A stretch of 64,000 nucleotides of DNA from Dryococelus australis (taxonomy: Eukaryota; Arthropoda; Insecta; Phasmatodea; Phasmatidae), in contig CM057000.1 of the NCBI GenBank assembly GCA_029891345.1, forward strand, positions 132,978,163-133,042,162, read 5' to 3'. This document shows, piece after piece, positions 10,840-22,522 of this stretch. A program made the position numbers and the translations under genes. The first letter of the stretch is position 1. Every line of letters starts with the position of its first letter. Below the pieces are notes generated by a model, which saw only the letters and a list, made by a program, of their open reading frames with translations, was not told the origin of the DNA and did no database searches.

Positions 10840-11259
10840 AAGGCTGTTCACGGTGAAATGAGCACTTTTGACAGCCCTGTTTAAGATCTACTTGTATGTA
10901 CGTAGTGTATTCTTCCGCCTTATGTAAGATTATTATAACCATAGGCCTCTTCACTTTAGTCATGTGTCGGTCAGGTGATACTGTGGAATTATAAGAAAAT
11001 AACATATATTACAAATCTGGTCATTTTTACACTTCGATGAATTAGAAAAGACAGAAAGTGAAATAAATAATCTAACTTATCACAAATGGATACCTAACAC
11101 TTTTTATTCGATGTTAAGTTATGGAACTATTTTCCATCTACTATCACCAACTTCATTGGGCGCATGTCACTCAGTGCGACCGTTAAAATATATAGGCAGA
11201 AGCAGTGACATTTTTCTAAGGTTTATTTTAAAAGTGCTCACTTTATCATGAACAGCCTT
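10840..11259 (+). mobile_element. Type 1 GTTCACGG-ended MITE, copy 1
   Basis: Left end AAGGCTGTTCACGGTGAAAT and right end the complement of AAGGCTGTTCATGATAAAGT. The internal type 1 sequence GTTTAAGATCTACTTGTATG follows the left end. Non-coding; TIR length about 35 bp. Confidence 0.85.
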
Positions 11260-11399
11260 TGCCTATGGCACTTTCAGTGGTAACACTATTATTTTATTGG
11301 TAGAAAGTCTGTAGGAAGGTTCAATGCAGACCCCTCGAGTAGTTTTGTATGTGTCTGACGCGTATATTTCCGAGATAAAGCGCTTTGGCAGTTTTCAGC

Positions 11400-11545
11400 C
11401 ATGCTGGAGCAATCTGAAATGGTGTTTCTATGTTTCTAATGTGCGTGGCGTCTTGAAATCACTATACAGCCCTCGTCTGAAGAATGTGTTCTTTTCGTAG
11501 ATGAGCACATTGGATGTACTTTTAATAGTTTCGATGGAAAACGTG
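11400..11545 (+). repeat. Dispersed repeat, copy b
   Basis: Counterpart of 9785-9930 in direct orientation. The weaker similarity extends upstream (about 11280-11400 with about 9660-9785). Confidence 0.55.
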
Positions 11546-11677
11546 TTCGTTCTGCTGTGCGACTAACCCCCTCCACTATCTCAAGTGCTCGTCACGTGGC
11601 TGCCCACTGACGCAGGGATCTGCGCATGTTCTCATCTCAATTCATATCTGAAAGGAGTTATGGACATAACTAAATAA

Positions 11678-11938
11678 TGAGTAGTTATTATTTGCAAACA
11701 AGTTTAACTTTAAACACATGGACCATTCCAATAAGTTTTTAATTGAACTGTACTTTATTTGGCACGCCTTGGGAAACGCTATGCGTGCCCCAATCACGTG
11801 CAGGTCAGTCAAACAGGGCGTGGCTTCACATCCATAAAGCAGCCAATGGAGAAACTACGCCGGTTCCGGCATATACAGTGCTGTAAAATTCAGCCTGATG
11901 CCAAATAATAGCACAAATGTTGCATGTCTCTCATAATG
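11678..11938 (-). mobile_element. GACCTGCAAA-ended MITE, copy 1 (diverged)
   Basis: Reverse-complement match to 18142-18435: shared TTTAACTTTAAACAC(A/G)TG, AGCCAATGGAGAA and AGCCTGATGCCAAATAATA. The right end is mutated (GTTGCATGTCTCT). Confidence 0.7.
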
Positions 11939-12189
11939 AGTCATGATTGGGTAGAACACATTGGTTTAAAAAAGGGGTTTATTGAATATAAGGATTGATT
12001 GGGAGATTAAATGAAATACCAAGATGCTAATGAATCACGATAACTTGTATTACAGCACGCCACTACTGTTACAATCTAATTGGAAAGTCCCCACATTGTT
12101 CCTGTTGCCGGAGGCTGATTATAGGAGGCGGTTAACGACGGTCGGACATACCCATCTCCACGATTTCTCGGTCCGCTGCCCCGATGACG

Positions 12190-12420
12190 AAAGCCTCTCG
12201 CTCGCAGTCTTACGCTGGCCTATATCGGGCGTGCTGTCCCCATGTCCCGCGGCCGCTGCCGAAGCGATGTAGCTGTAACAGCTGCAGAGGCTCTTACATG
12301 CCCTCCTGGGAGCACCTCCACAGCCCAGGATGCTACGACAACACTCCATCTTGTCTAACTCCCGCTGGGCGGTTAGCGCGGAGCGCCACCAAGAGCATTC
12401 CAAACGTCGGGCAAGCACGC
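12190..12420. other. GC-rich segment
   Basis: Locally GC-rich with many CpG. Overlapping short open frames on both strands are a composition effect. No gene recognised. Ends near the type 1 copy at 12483. Confidence 0.4.
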
Positions 12421-12482
12421 CTACAGGCAGATATAGTCCATTCCTGGTTACTTCCTAATTGGCCCGTCTTCGCCTGGGCTAC

Positions 12483-12906
12483 ATTTCTGAAATGAACACT
12501 TTTGAAATTGAAAGCCCTGCTTAGCCTAAGATATACATGTATGCACATTGAGTATTCTTACAACATATGTAAAATTAAAATTGCCGTGGGCCTGATCAAT
12601 TTATCCATGCGTCGGTCAAGTGAACCTGTGAGATCAGTAGTAAAGTAAATGTTTTAAAAATGTATTAATTTCCACACTTATGTACATTGAAAAACAGAAA
12701 GTAAACGAAATCACTCCAGTGTTCACAACTGTTTACCCATCTCTTATAATTCAACGTTAATACCCGGAATTACTTGCTACCCGTTGTTACCAACTTTACT
12801 AAGCGCCGGCCAGTTAGTGTATGCGTTGGAATATACGCAAGTAGGAGCAGTGGCATTTTCCAAAGGTTGATTTTAAAACTGCTCACTTCACCGTCAGCAG
12901 CCTATA
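12483..12906 (+). mobile_element. Type 1 MITE, copy 2
   Basis: Left TIR eroded (TGAAATGAACACTTTTGAAA), internal GAAAGCCCTGCTTAG and GCCGTGGGCCTGATCAATTT, right end CTCACTTCACCGTCAGCAGCCTATA. Confidence 0.8.
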
Positions 12907-13088
12907 AAAAAAAATATTCTGTAAAATGTTTGATAACCTGTAAATTGCGGGTAAATTAAGATTTGTAGACTCAACAAAAACACAAAAACCCAAACTCAGT
13001 TACTTACACCTACTTCCTCTCTTGCAGCATGTTTCTTCTTTTAAAAGAATACAAAGAGCTAGCGGAGACAAACTTAAAATAATTTAAC

Positions 13089-13642
13089 ATGTAAAGCAGG
13101 AATCACATAGCTCCGACAAACCCAACACGACACGACGAAATCAGTAGCAACCACACAACAATAAAATTTCCACAGTGACTGCTTGATTGACAGCCCGACA
13201 CGACGCTCTCGGTATTTTACGTAACTATTTAGAAGACGCTGATAGGCTATGCTAGTTTCAAAGAGGGTGGACAAGAGGGAAATCTGGAATGCATGATGGT
13301 GACAAAGTGTTATCGCTAATGCATACAAATGTAAAATTACTATTTTTAAGAGTTAAATACAGTAATATTTAAAACTTTTTTTCTTTTAAGCTGCGTATTT
13401 TCCATTGTAGGGAAAGTTTGCAATACAATTTCAGTTTTGCAAGGTTGTACACTCAGTGCGTCGCGTCGCACGACACGACGAAAATATAAATCATTTCTAA
13501 TTCAACAAAAATGGTCGGACGACAGAATTTGTTGGGCTTACGTCAGCTCTAGCTTGAATTTCACTGGCTGTTTGGTTTTAAGTGTCGTGTCGGGGGTGTC
13601 GGGTAGTGCTGGTCGGGGCTATGTGATTCCGGCATAAAACAT
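13089..13642. mobile_element. 554-bp TIR element with CGACACGACG repeats
   Basis: Left end ATGTAAAGCAGGAATCACAT corresponds to the complement of the right end (ATGTGATTCCGGCATAAAACAT). Subterminal GACACGACG motifs occur at 13125-13140, 13195-13205 and 13468-13480. No transposase. Confidence 0.75.
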
Positions 13643-13794
13643 CCTTTCGTCTGGCCGGTCTCGCACTAGGCAGCGCCCTAATTACTATTTTCGGACTACT
13701 CTTTATGTATCCTTCCACCACGGGTAAACCAAACTTAGAAAAATTCAGGGGGGGGGGGTAAAATATGTTTTAAGAACGTTTACTTTACAAAGTT

Positions 13795-13912
13795 ACGTAT
13801 AAAATGCTTGTCATATGTGACAGCTTTGGGAAACAAACACAACTAAGTGATATGTGGAGTATTTTTCAAAGGTTTGTTTTAAAAAAGTCTGGAATTATTG
13901 TGAACAGGCGAT
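13795..13912 (-). mobile_element. Type 2 MITE fragment
   Basis: Matches the terminal 115 bp of type 2 copies (TATAAAATGCTTGTCATATGTG, TTTTTCAAAGGTTTG, right end GGAATTATTGTGAACAGG). Confidence 0.65.
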
Positions 13913-14397
13913 ACACTTCCGCCGTGAGTTGTTAAAATAATTCCGTACATTCACGAACATGTTACGAGAATGTACATTTAATATACGAAAATCATTGCGA
14001 ACTGACGGAAAACAAAAAAATTGAGCTGAGTACTTCAGAATAATGAACCTTTCCGTGTTTTCTACAGCTTCAGGTTTTGGAAGCGGACATTATTAAAGCT
14101 GCACGAATCATTCTTCACCGCTACAACCAAAATAATACCATCGTTCCTGAGGTGGTTAGGATATTCACACCACTCAAATACAATTATTCGAACATCTAAA
14201 AGTAGTACCTGCTACGATCAGCGACACTTAAAAACCTCAACCATCACTAGAAACTAAAACTTACAGGCCATTAACTTAAAGTAAGCACTCTTTAAACCGC
14301 TGCTAGCAGGCATAATAACTAAGAGTCCCGAAGAATTCGCGGATTCATTTTGGGACAAGCTAGAATGCAAAATACGTGCGTTTATATAACTTCATCA

Positions 14398-14562
14398 ATT
14401 GGTCCAGACGGTACTTGTCGCCTCCTGGAGAAGGCTGGCCCAATCGTCGCCTTCCACTGTGACAGCAGCCAACTAATGTGCAGTTGATATCGGCTTATTT
14501 TTACACACGACTATAGTCTCTAGCCTACAGGTCATTGAACTCGCGAATTTTCAAGTCTCTTA
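14398..14562 (-). repeat. Inverted repeat partner of 15908-16103
   Basis: Contains TCTAGCCTACAGGTCATTGA followed by ACTCGCGAATTT, the complement of 15910-15945. Orientation is opposite to the partner. Confidence 0.7.
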
Positions 14563-14639
14563 ATAACAAAAATATATATATATATTTTTTTTTTTAATTG
14601 GGTCCTCGGATGTTACATTTTGAGAGCTGCGAATGGTAT

Positions 14640-14760
14640 ACAGTACACTATGTTTATTTGTCACGTGGTAATTTTTATAACAACTGAGGGAACGGGTACA
14701 AATAAGCTGAAATAAACTTTTAAGCACGGCCTTAAAAAGTGCTCACTTTCACAGAAAAAA
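14640..14760 (+). mobile_element. Type 3 MITE, right half only
   Basis: Matches the right half of type 3 copies (TATGTTTATTTGTCACGTG, GCTGAAATAAAC, CCTTAAAAAGTGCTCACTTT). The matching left half lies 1.1 kb downstream at 15822. Confidence 0.7.
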
Positions 14761-14861
14761 AATTACACGTTTATACTAGAGGATATCACAAAAGCACGAG
14801 GGGCGAGCGGTACGTCTTATGGTCTCACGTATTTCTGATCCGCGTTCGAATTACACTGGAG

Positions 14862-15140
14862 TGTAAGTGTGACCACCTGTTTTTCGTGAAAATATTGACG
14901 TGGAAGATGGATTTTAAATTTGGATGTTGGCCGCTTGGCTTTGTGTGAAGACCTGACTGCTACGTAAGTGAACCGATCAGAATTAAACTTGTCCGATAAC
15001 TGACCGTCCATGATTCACGGGCGGACACATAAGAACGCGTTAACAATTTAAACGATCCTATCAGGAAAGTGGTTCTGAACGAAAGTGATTTGGAACATGA
15101 ATTGTCATGAAAGCTTTTCGCGAAAAACAGGTGCCACTAA
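14862..15140 (+). mobile_element. ACCTGTTTTTCG-ended MITE, copy 1
   Basis: Inverted ends GACCACCTGTTTTTCGTGAA and TTTTCGCGAAAAACAGGTGC. Internal blocks GGCCGCTTGGCTTTGTGTGA and ACTGACCGTCCATGATTC match the copy at 53474-53770. Confidence 0.85.
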
Positions 15141-15149
15141 GCGTCACGT

Positions 15150-15820
15150 ATTTTCACTTGTCAAAATAATTCTTTTTAATACGCAGTGAAACACCCACAT
15201 AGCGCAAGTTAAACTCTTTTTCCCAAATCCCTCCTTATTATCCGATCCGGAAATATGGGAAAACTAATTAACAAATTTACGGAGTCAGTTTCTGCTGAAT
15301 TTACGAGAAGATCGTCATGGGGGAAAAAAATATTAGTTTCATAATTTAAGGAATATTTCTGGACACATTTACACGTACGTACATTTCCGTAATTTCAGGT
15401 AACTTTTTTTTTTCCGAGAGTGTGGTGTTTCAGAAGAATCACAACCCCTCCCTCCGTGTCACGGACTGTAACTCCATTTCCGCCGATGGCGAGGTGTTGT
15501 GTTGGTCTCGCATGTGACGTCAGCAACGGAGGCGACAGAAGGGAGTCTGCTGGATGCGAAATCGAGGTCAGATCATTGCCAGCTGTCCACGACGACAGAG
15601 GACTACAGAGTCGTGTTCCGCTGACATTCTGATGGCTGTCCGTGCGAACTGCGCTTCGCACGTCGTGTTCAACTACTGGTTTCAAGTTCATTCTCAGCTG
15701 TTTAAGGAGATTACGCAGCAGAATCAACCTACACTTTGAACTTTTGCCATCCATTTATGCAGAGGCATAGTCAGGATTATTTCAAGGGGGGTTGTTTTCT
15801 ACTTCATGAAATTTTGCTAT
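15150..15820. other. Unassigned sequence
   Basis: Open frames of up to 119 codons on both strands between 15395 and 15754 have no recognised domain. The stretch 15420-15700 is GC-richer than its surroundings. No gene called. Confidence 0.35.
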
Positions 15821-15821
15821 A

Positions 15822-15898
15822 GGCTATTCACGATAAAGTGAGCACTTTTGGAATCCCTCTCGTTTGAAATAATAGACAATAAATATATTTTATTCTAG
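15822..15898 (+). mobile_element. Type 3 MITE, left half only
   Basis: CTATAGGCTATTCACGATAA TIR followed by AATAATAGACAATAAATATA and TTTTATTCTAGCCTTA, then a sudden break. Confidence 0.8.
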
Positions 15899-15907
15899 CC
15901 TTATGCG

Positions 15908-16103
15908 TAGGGATAGGAGAATTTCGCGAGCTCAATGACCTGTAGGCTAGACTCATCAGTCCTCTGCATACTAGAGCCTCAGCTATATGTTCATTGGCTG
16001 CTGCCCCGCGCCTGGTAGTTACGGGATTCGCAAGCTGTTTCCTTGCAAGTCTGCTATTGGCTAAGAGGCGTGCAGGACGTGTCTAATAAACTGTGATCCA
16101 ATT
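15908..16103 (+). repeat. Inverted repeat partner of 14398-14562
   Basis: Begins GAATTTCGCGAGCTCAATGA and shares CTGTAGGCTAGA with the complement of the upstream partner. Both partners flank a split type 3 element. Confidence 0.65.
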
Positions 16104-16358
16104 GCGAAGGTGACTGAGTGGTTAGCCTGCTCGCTTCCCACCAAGGCGATCAGGGTTCAATCCCCTGCCGGGTGACTCCGAATGATTTTCGCATGTGGGA
16201 ATCGTGCCGGACTATGCCGTTCGTCAGTAGGTTTTCTCGGGGATCTCGCGTTTCCCCCGCCCTTTCATTCCGGCGCTGCTCCATTCTCACCTCAATCGAC
16301 CTCATCGGCTCTCAAGACCTCGATGTTAAGAGCCGTCCAAATCTCTTCACTCACTCAT
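16104..16358 (+). mobile_element. tRNA-derived SINE copy 2
   Basis: Head with A-box-like TGAGTGGTTAGCCTG and B-box-like GGGTTCAATCCCC, then the body (GGGAATCGTGCCGGACTATG, GGTTTTCTCGGGGATCTC, GCGCTGCTCCATTCTCACCT) and tail GCCGTCCAAATCTCTTCACT followed by short CACT repeats. Confidence 0.9.
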
Positions 16359-16689
16359 TCACTTTACTGTAAGCAGCATATAACAAAATATCAGATTGCT
16401 AAAAAGAAACGAACTGTGAAGTACTCCACCAGGTATTTTATTTTTATTCAAAGGAAATGTTAGATCGGTTGGCACGAAGCAGGTTCAAGAAACCATGTTG
16501 TACTGGATCTGGCGCTTACTCCGGGCCGGTCTTTCCTCCGCAAGTTATGGCAGCACAACAAATTGTCCGCGCGTTGGTCCTTCTAATGGGCTAGTTTATT
16601 TTCACGTACAATTTACGGCTTCCCGATCCGCAGCTGCGCTTTTAAACCAACAATCCTCCCTGAACACGCCGCTCCATGCTCCATATACA

Positions 16690-17056
16690 GATTGATTCTC
16701 AATTAGGTCGACAAACTTCGGGAGGTGATTCTTCATGAAAAAGTAAAAAGAAAACACATGTGACACTTTATACCTAAACCGAATATTAAGGGAGGTATGC
16801 GCCCTTAAAGAACGGGGTTTTAAACCGTATTTGTGCAAAATATCGGTAACTAAGTAAAATACAATGACAACTCTCGGAACATTATTGTGTGTTATCGGGA
16901 CCTTCAATGTAAGAGCCGATATTTAGTACAAATACGGCTTAAAATTTCGTTTTTTAAGGGCTCATGCCTCTCTTAATAATCGGTTTAGGTATAAAGTGTC
17001 AGATATGTTTTCCTTCTACTTTTTCCCGAAGTTTGTCGGCCTAATTGAGAATCATC
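16690..17056. mobile_element. 365-bp foldback element
   Basis: Arms of about 150 bp: TTGATTCTCAATTAGGTCGA at 16692 pairs with TCGGCCTAATTGAGAATCA near 17055. Inner blocks GACACTTTATACCTAAACCG and GCCCTTAAA(G/A)AACG recur inverted. Unique loop about 16870-16905. Confidence 0.85.
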
Positions 17057-17063
17057 CTATATT

Positions 17064-17472
17064 TATAATCTATTCACGGTTACTTCGCACTTTTTGAATC
17101 AAACATTTAAATAACCACCCCATGTAAGTGTTTGGTTGTTTCTTAAATATATCATACCTATCACAAGCGTTTTATATTTGTGTTTACATGAAAGTACCTT
17201 ATTTTTGGTTAAATTAAAATTTTATTTATATGTGATCTCTTATTTGCAATACTTCATTTATAATTAATGTATGTTGGTAATAATGTCTAGTAAGAAATGC
17301 TTCATATACAAAATGTCATTACACTCAGTGCGCACGAATGTGGTGCGTTGTCCCTTTTGGTACAATTTCTACAGATTCTGTTAAGCTTCGTTTGCATGAG
17401 GTGGAGGAATATCTAAGAACTAGAACTTCAGCAGGGCTTCAGAAAAGTTGGAGTAACCATGTATGAACCTAT
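17064..17472 (+). mobile_element. Type 2 MITE, copy 1
   Basis: Left end TAATCTATTCACGGTTACTT, internal GTTGGTAATAATGTCTAGTA and GAGTGCGCACGAATG-like block, right end GCAGGGCTTCAGAAAAGTTG then CCATGTATGAACCTATAG. Begins eight bases after the foldback element. Confidence 0.85.
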
Positions 17473-17744
17473 AGTCTGTCCCACGTACGGGTGAACTTTT
17501 TTGACACTTCTGGAGGTAGCCCTGTTTACATTTTCCACGGACAAAGTCATGTCTCTCCGTGCCTAATGTGATGTTTACACTAAGGTTGAAAGCAATTTAT
17601 TTCATATTACACAACTTCGATCCCGAAATAATACAAAGTCCGCTATCGATATACGTAACAACGAAACAAAATTAATACTGTAAGTAAAATATAATTTTTT
17701 TTTTTTTAACAACCTAGACGCTGATGGCTAACGCCTCACAATAG

Positions 17745-17800
17745 CCAAATATATATACATATATATACACACATACATATATATACATATATATGTATAT
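17745..17800. repeat. Mixed (TA/CA)n tract
   Basis: AT/AC dinucleotides with a palindromic core (ATATATACATATATATGTAT). Confidence 0.9.
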
Positions 17801-18141
17801 GAGTAACACACAGGTTATTACTCTCAGATATAGGTGGTACTAATAATACTCACGTACTCGGTTACACATTCTCACACTCGCCACTCACGACTCACTGCCA
17901 GTAGAACACACGTTCCTTGCGTTCCTTGTACATTACATATTGTTATGGTCGCGACTTGGGCGGCTAAGGAGAGCCGATCGACAAAACTGTCGGAAGGGGG
18001 GAATCGAGGGCGCGGCCAGACTATATAGTCTAAGCACCGAGGCAGCACGGCCACATGTCGCCATTGCTGCCCATCACCTGGGAGCATCGTCTGAGAGGAC
18101 GTCGCCGTCCAGGGGAACGACCGACGCCGACAACTTATTGC

Positions 18142-18435
18142 TAGAGACCTGCAAAATTCGCGTTATTATTTGGCACCAGGCTAAATTTCACAGCACCGTA
18201 TATACTCGAGGTGGCGTCGGTTCTCCATTGGCTGCTGCATAAGTGTGAAGTCACTTCCTTTTTGACTTGACTGCACGTGATTGGACTACACAATTGTGAA
18301 GTGTTCATTTACTGGCGCAGAGTTACCCATGACGTGTCAAATAAAGTATGGTCCAATGACAAACTTATTGCACATGTACACGTGTTTGAAGTTAAACGTG
18401 TCCCCAAGTAATAACGCGAAATTTGCAGGTCACTA
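18142..18435 (+). mobile_element. GACCTGCAAA-ended MITE, copy 2
   Basis: Left end TAGAGACCTGCAAAATTCGC, right end GCGAAATTTGCAGGTCACTA; 294 bp. Internal CCATTGGCTGCTGCATAAG and GGCACCAGGCTAAATTT match copies 1 and 3. No matching 8-bp flank was seen. Confidence 0.85.
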
Positions 18436-18609
18436 ACTACTGGCCTTCCCAACGACGTGGGTCTGACCGACCAGAGAAATAGTTGATTTAACAGTGGTGA
18501 GTGAAGCGTTTAGCACCGGATATTGAAATTAATGTTTAAAGTAGTAGAGATTCCTCAAGTAGATGCTGCTTATAACACCATCCATCAGACGAATGCGAGT
18601 TTATTATTG

Positions 18610-20938
18610 CACTGTTAAGAAAAATTGATTCATAAACTCTCCGTAAAATTACGGACACGTTGTTTTTTCAAAAACGGACTTTCTCGTAAATCTCACAGTA
18701 CTTTCCGTGAATTCACGGAACATTTTCCGTAAATCTTCTGGTTAGTTTTCTGTACTTCCTGGTTTCCCAACCGTTCACCATGCATTCTTCTCGAACCATT
18801 GCAGGCATAGTTGTCGTATTTGATGTAACGACTTAAGCCCCTTTTTTTTAGTGTCAATTGTTTAGTTTAAGTGCTGCTAAATGTTACAGACGAATTATCC
18901 TGTTTGTAATGTCTGAAGGAACATGTCTAAGTGGCATGGGTATCGTGACTGCCGAAGAAACTAATTGTGTGGTTTGAAACGCCCGTGAAAATTGGGTTTT
19001 TATGCATACAATTAACTTATATTATTTTTCCTGTTATTATTGCTACACACCACTGTCATGCAATATTTTTTTTCACACATGTCACTTACAAGATTTCAAC
19101 TGCTTATGTAAATTTTTATTAATTTTTTTTTCTTAACACGTATGATTTTTAAAACTTAGATGTATGGTGGCAATAATAATTATGTGTAGTTTTGATAGGC
19201 TAGTTCATTTTTCATCGTGTATTTATTTCTGTAAAATTAATATTAATTTTTGGTGTGATCTAAATTTTGTGTCTTTCTACTTTTTATTGTATTATATCTC
19301 AGTTCCGAGATCACGTATTCTTTGGTTTCTCTTCATTTAGGTCGTTATAAGCGGTTCATGTGGGTGGTTTGAATAGATTTGATCCCCATTGACCCACAGG
19401 TTTAAATCCTGATTGTTGATTGGCTAACGCTATAGGCCCCCTTAAGTTAGCTTCATCCTACAGAGACTAACGCCTTCTTCGCTAGCAGCTTCCAGCGACA
19501 GACATAGGGCAGGACCTCCCGTCTGAAGTGGACGGAGAGGTAGGACTTTAAATTAGTTTTAGGGTGTTTAGACGTGTCCCTGAACCAACTTTTAAGTAAA
19601 TTTGTAACCAACAATGAAGCTTGTGTCAATGGTCGCCCATTCGCGAGGTTAAGTGGTCAGAAGCTAGATAGTTAAACACGCCGTCTACGTACGTGTAGAG
19701 CGGAGCTCCACGTATCTCCACCTTAATCCTGCTACACCAAATACTGCAAGAGTACCCTATCTTCAATCCGCTTGATGATTAAGAGATAAGTCCTACAAAA
19801 AGATCTGACATTTTCATCTGGACCTAATTTTATATACACTTTGATTCAGCTCAATTCCCGTTAGCATCAGTACACAAGCTACGCCATCTCGACTTTTATA
19901 AGTGCGTAAATTTCCAGCACACATACACCCACTGCAAAACATGTGATAAGAGTAGTTTCTACCAGAGCTAGACTGTTTAGTGAGAGCACAATTTGTTTTA
20001 ACGTAGTATTTACTACAGAGGACAGTTTAATTAATTTGATTTTGAAACCAGTATAATCAGACTCTGGCAAGCTATGTCACGTAACCGTAAAAGGGTCCAA
20101 GTAGGCTAGGCATGGCCACTTTTAGCGTTGTTAGGATAGTGCGTTGTCTTTGTAGTTTTTCTCATATTGCCATCAGGGTTTTTAATTATTTCTGATTTGA
20201 ACAATTAAAATACAAAAGGAAATTAAAGGTAAAATAAATGGAATTTATTTAAAGGGCGTATCTGTTTTGTCCTTTCGTCTACTGTAGTGTCAAGTTAACC
20301 TATTTCTTACCCAGGGTCTTACATATGTGTTTATTAGAGTTTTCAATTGTCTGCCTTAGTTTGACGTACGTACATCAATTTTTGTACGTGCTAAATTCTA
20401 GTTCCTAGAGAATGCTAATGGTAATAAACTTGTTCCCCTACCGGCCCAGGACTGCACCGGGCAATTATACAAAGGCAGCCTAGGTAAGATCACATCCTTT
20501 CCCACTGATTTATTGCAAGTCAGCTGTGCAGCCTGGCCACTCAAGTGTTATATGTGTTGTCCCATTGTTTCGTAAGCAAATTCTACACCACACACAGCAT
20601 ACATACATATATATATATGAATATAATATGAATTTATCTCATATTGGCTATAGCAACGAGGAGGCCTTGTGTGTGTTCTTCACAGCTCCCTACTTCACAC
20701 TATATTACATATTTATATGAAATATAAGCAATATTTCAGGTTACAGTGGCGAAGAGAGCTTAATGTAGACTCGAAATTTCTCGTTATCGGAACCTGAAGC
20801 TAATAGGAAATACGGAGACTTTCCGTAAATTGTATTTACGGAGCGCATCTCCGTTTTCTATCTTTACGGATTGCGTTTACGTACACTTACTACATTTCCG
20901 TATAAGTGTCCGTAGTAAATATACGCAAATTTTTAAGT
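18610..20938. mobile_element. Candidate 2.3-kb element with CACTTAAAAA-type ends and CCGTAAAT clusters
   Basis: Left CACTGTTAAGAAAAATTGAT; the complement of the right end is CACTTAAAAATTTGCGTATA. TTCCGTAAAT-like motifs on both strands cluster within 130 bp of each end and nowhere between. The interior is AT-rich with no recognised transposase. Boundaries are inferred from this symmetry. Confidence 0.45.
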
Positions 20939-22088
20939 GGTTATATTAAGTAAAAGGATACATAAAAAGCACGTTTATATACTGATGGTCTGTAGTTCAC
21001 TAACCATTAACACCATTTAAAACAAACTCAGTATAACAATATTTAAATTGATGTAAATGGATGGTACTAATAATATCATACAGTGCTTTATTTACACCAT
21101 ACAAAGACGATACAGAGGGTGGTCAAATTATAGGCTATCAATTTCGCATTGAACTACACAATCTGCCAGCCCTGGCTTACATAAATACACTCAGCTGTCA
21201 ACCTGTCCGCTGTCTTTTTATATAAAAAAAATGTTTGTTGAAATGACAGTACTAGGCTACGTTCATCTGTAAAAAAATCACTCGTTCATAAGACAGATTG
21301 TACAACATCGCACACGCGCTCTCACCTTCGTCCCATCACAGAGGCTGTGCCTCAGTTTAAAGTATTCTCTTTCGAGAGATCACTATCACTACTAGAGCTC
21401 TGAGACTGAGAGAACCACACTCTCATTTCTCTCCGACGGCACGTAGACAGTTGATGCCAAAAGACGCGAAATCATGTTAAGCTAAAATCACGGCCATAGG
21501 TATTGGGAATAATTTACAGGCATATGTTAAAATAAATCTTACACAAATAATTGTATTACGTGCTGAATAATTGTTAGCGCATAAAATACTATTATTTTTA
21601 TTTAATTTATTACCACCATGTTGCAGCAAATTGACCAAAAAATTATAGTTTTATAAATACGTGTTACGTAATTTATTTCGTTAACCAAAAACAGTTGAAA
21701 TTTTCTCTTACAGATAAAATGCGACGTAGTTTCGGCCCGGAAAGCTACTATAACCTTATTGAAATCCCTGAAACAATGCAAACAAATATGGCGCGTGGCC
21801 AGAGAGAGCTAGACAGGGCCAGCAAGTATGTAACTTCGTGCTCTTCCTGAGCTCTCTCTCTCTTTCGCGCTCTTTCCGACGAATTCAAAGGACCAGAGAG
21901 CCTTCTCTCTGACCACATGATGACGTGGTCACGCAGCGAGAGCACGTGAGAGCGCTCTGTGGGCCAAGAGAGACACGACCGGAGTAGTAAGTACACAGTA
22001 AAAATGGTTCTGTAATTTTTTTTAGAAACAATTATTTGGAAACTATAGTTGTCGAAGACTTTCTTCTAAATCTACACTTCAAGTATGG
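20939..22088. other. Unassigned sequence
   Basis: No gene recognised. CT/GA-rich blocks occur at 21360-21440 and 21840-21980; an 82-codon minus-strand frame there is compositional. Confidence 0.4.
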
Positions 22089-22522
22089 TATATAGTCCAT
22101 TCACGGTTATTTCCGACTTTTCTGAAGCCTTGCTAAAGTTATACTTCCAGAATATTCCTCCGCCTCGTGCGAACTAAGCTTAACTAAGTCTGGAAAATTA
22201 CACCAAAGGACAACGCACCTGATTCTTGCGCTCTCAGTTGTAATTATATTCTGCATGAGAACTATTTTTTACCAGGCGTTACCAACACACATGTTTTCTC
22301 ACTGTTTTTTATTCAAATTATTTATAAATGAAGCATTATAATAATACAGATTAAAAATTACTAACATTTTAATTTAAAAGAAAAAAGTAACTTTTATGAA
22401 CACAAGTATAAAACGCCTGTGGTATATGGCATATGTTCGAAATAACTTAACATATCATACATGGGGCGATTTCTCAAAGGTTGGATTTAAAAAAAGGCGA
22501 AAAAACTTCGAACTGACTATAC
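22089..22522 (-). mobile_element. Type 2 MITE, copy 2
   Basis: TATAGTCCATTCACGGTTAT at the left, GAACTGACTATA at the right. Internal GCGTTACCAACACACATGTT is the complement of the type 2 GTTGGTAACGCCTAGTA block. Confidence 0.9.

Noticed and set aside
21360-21990. Regulatory CT/GA-rich inverted blocks
   Set aside because: Composition is skewed, but no consistent palindrome or known element could be drawn.
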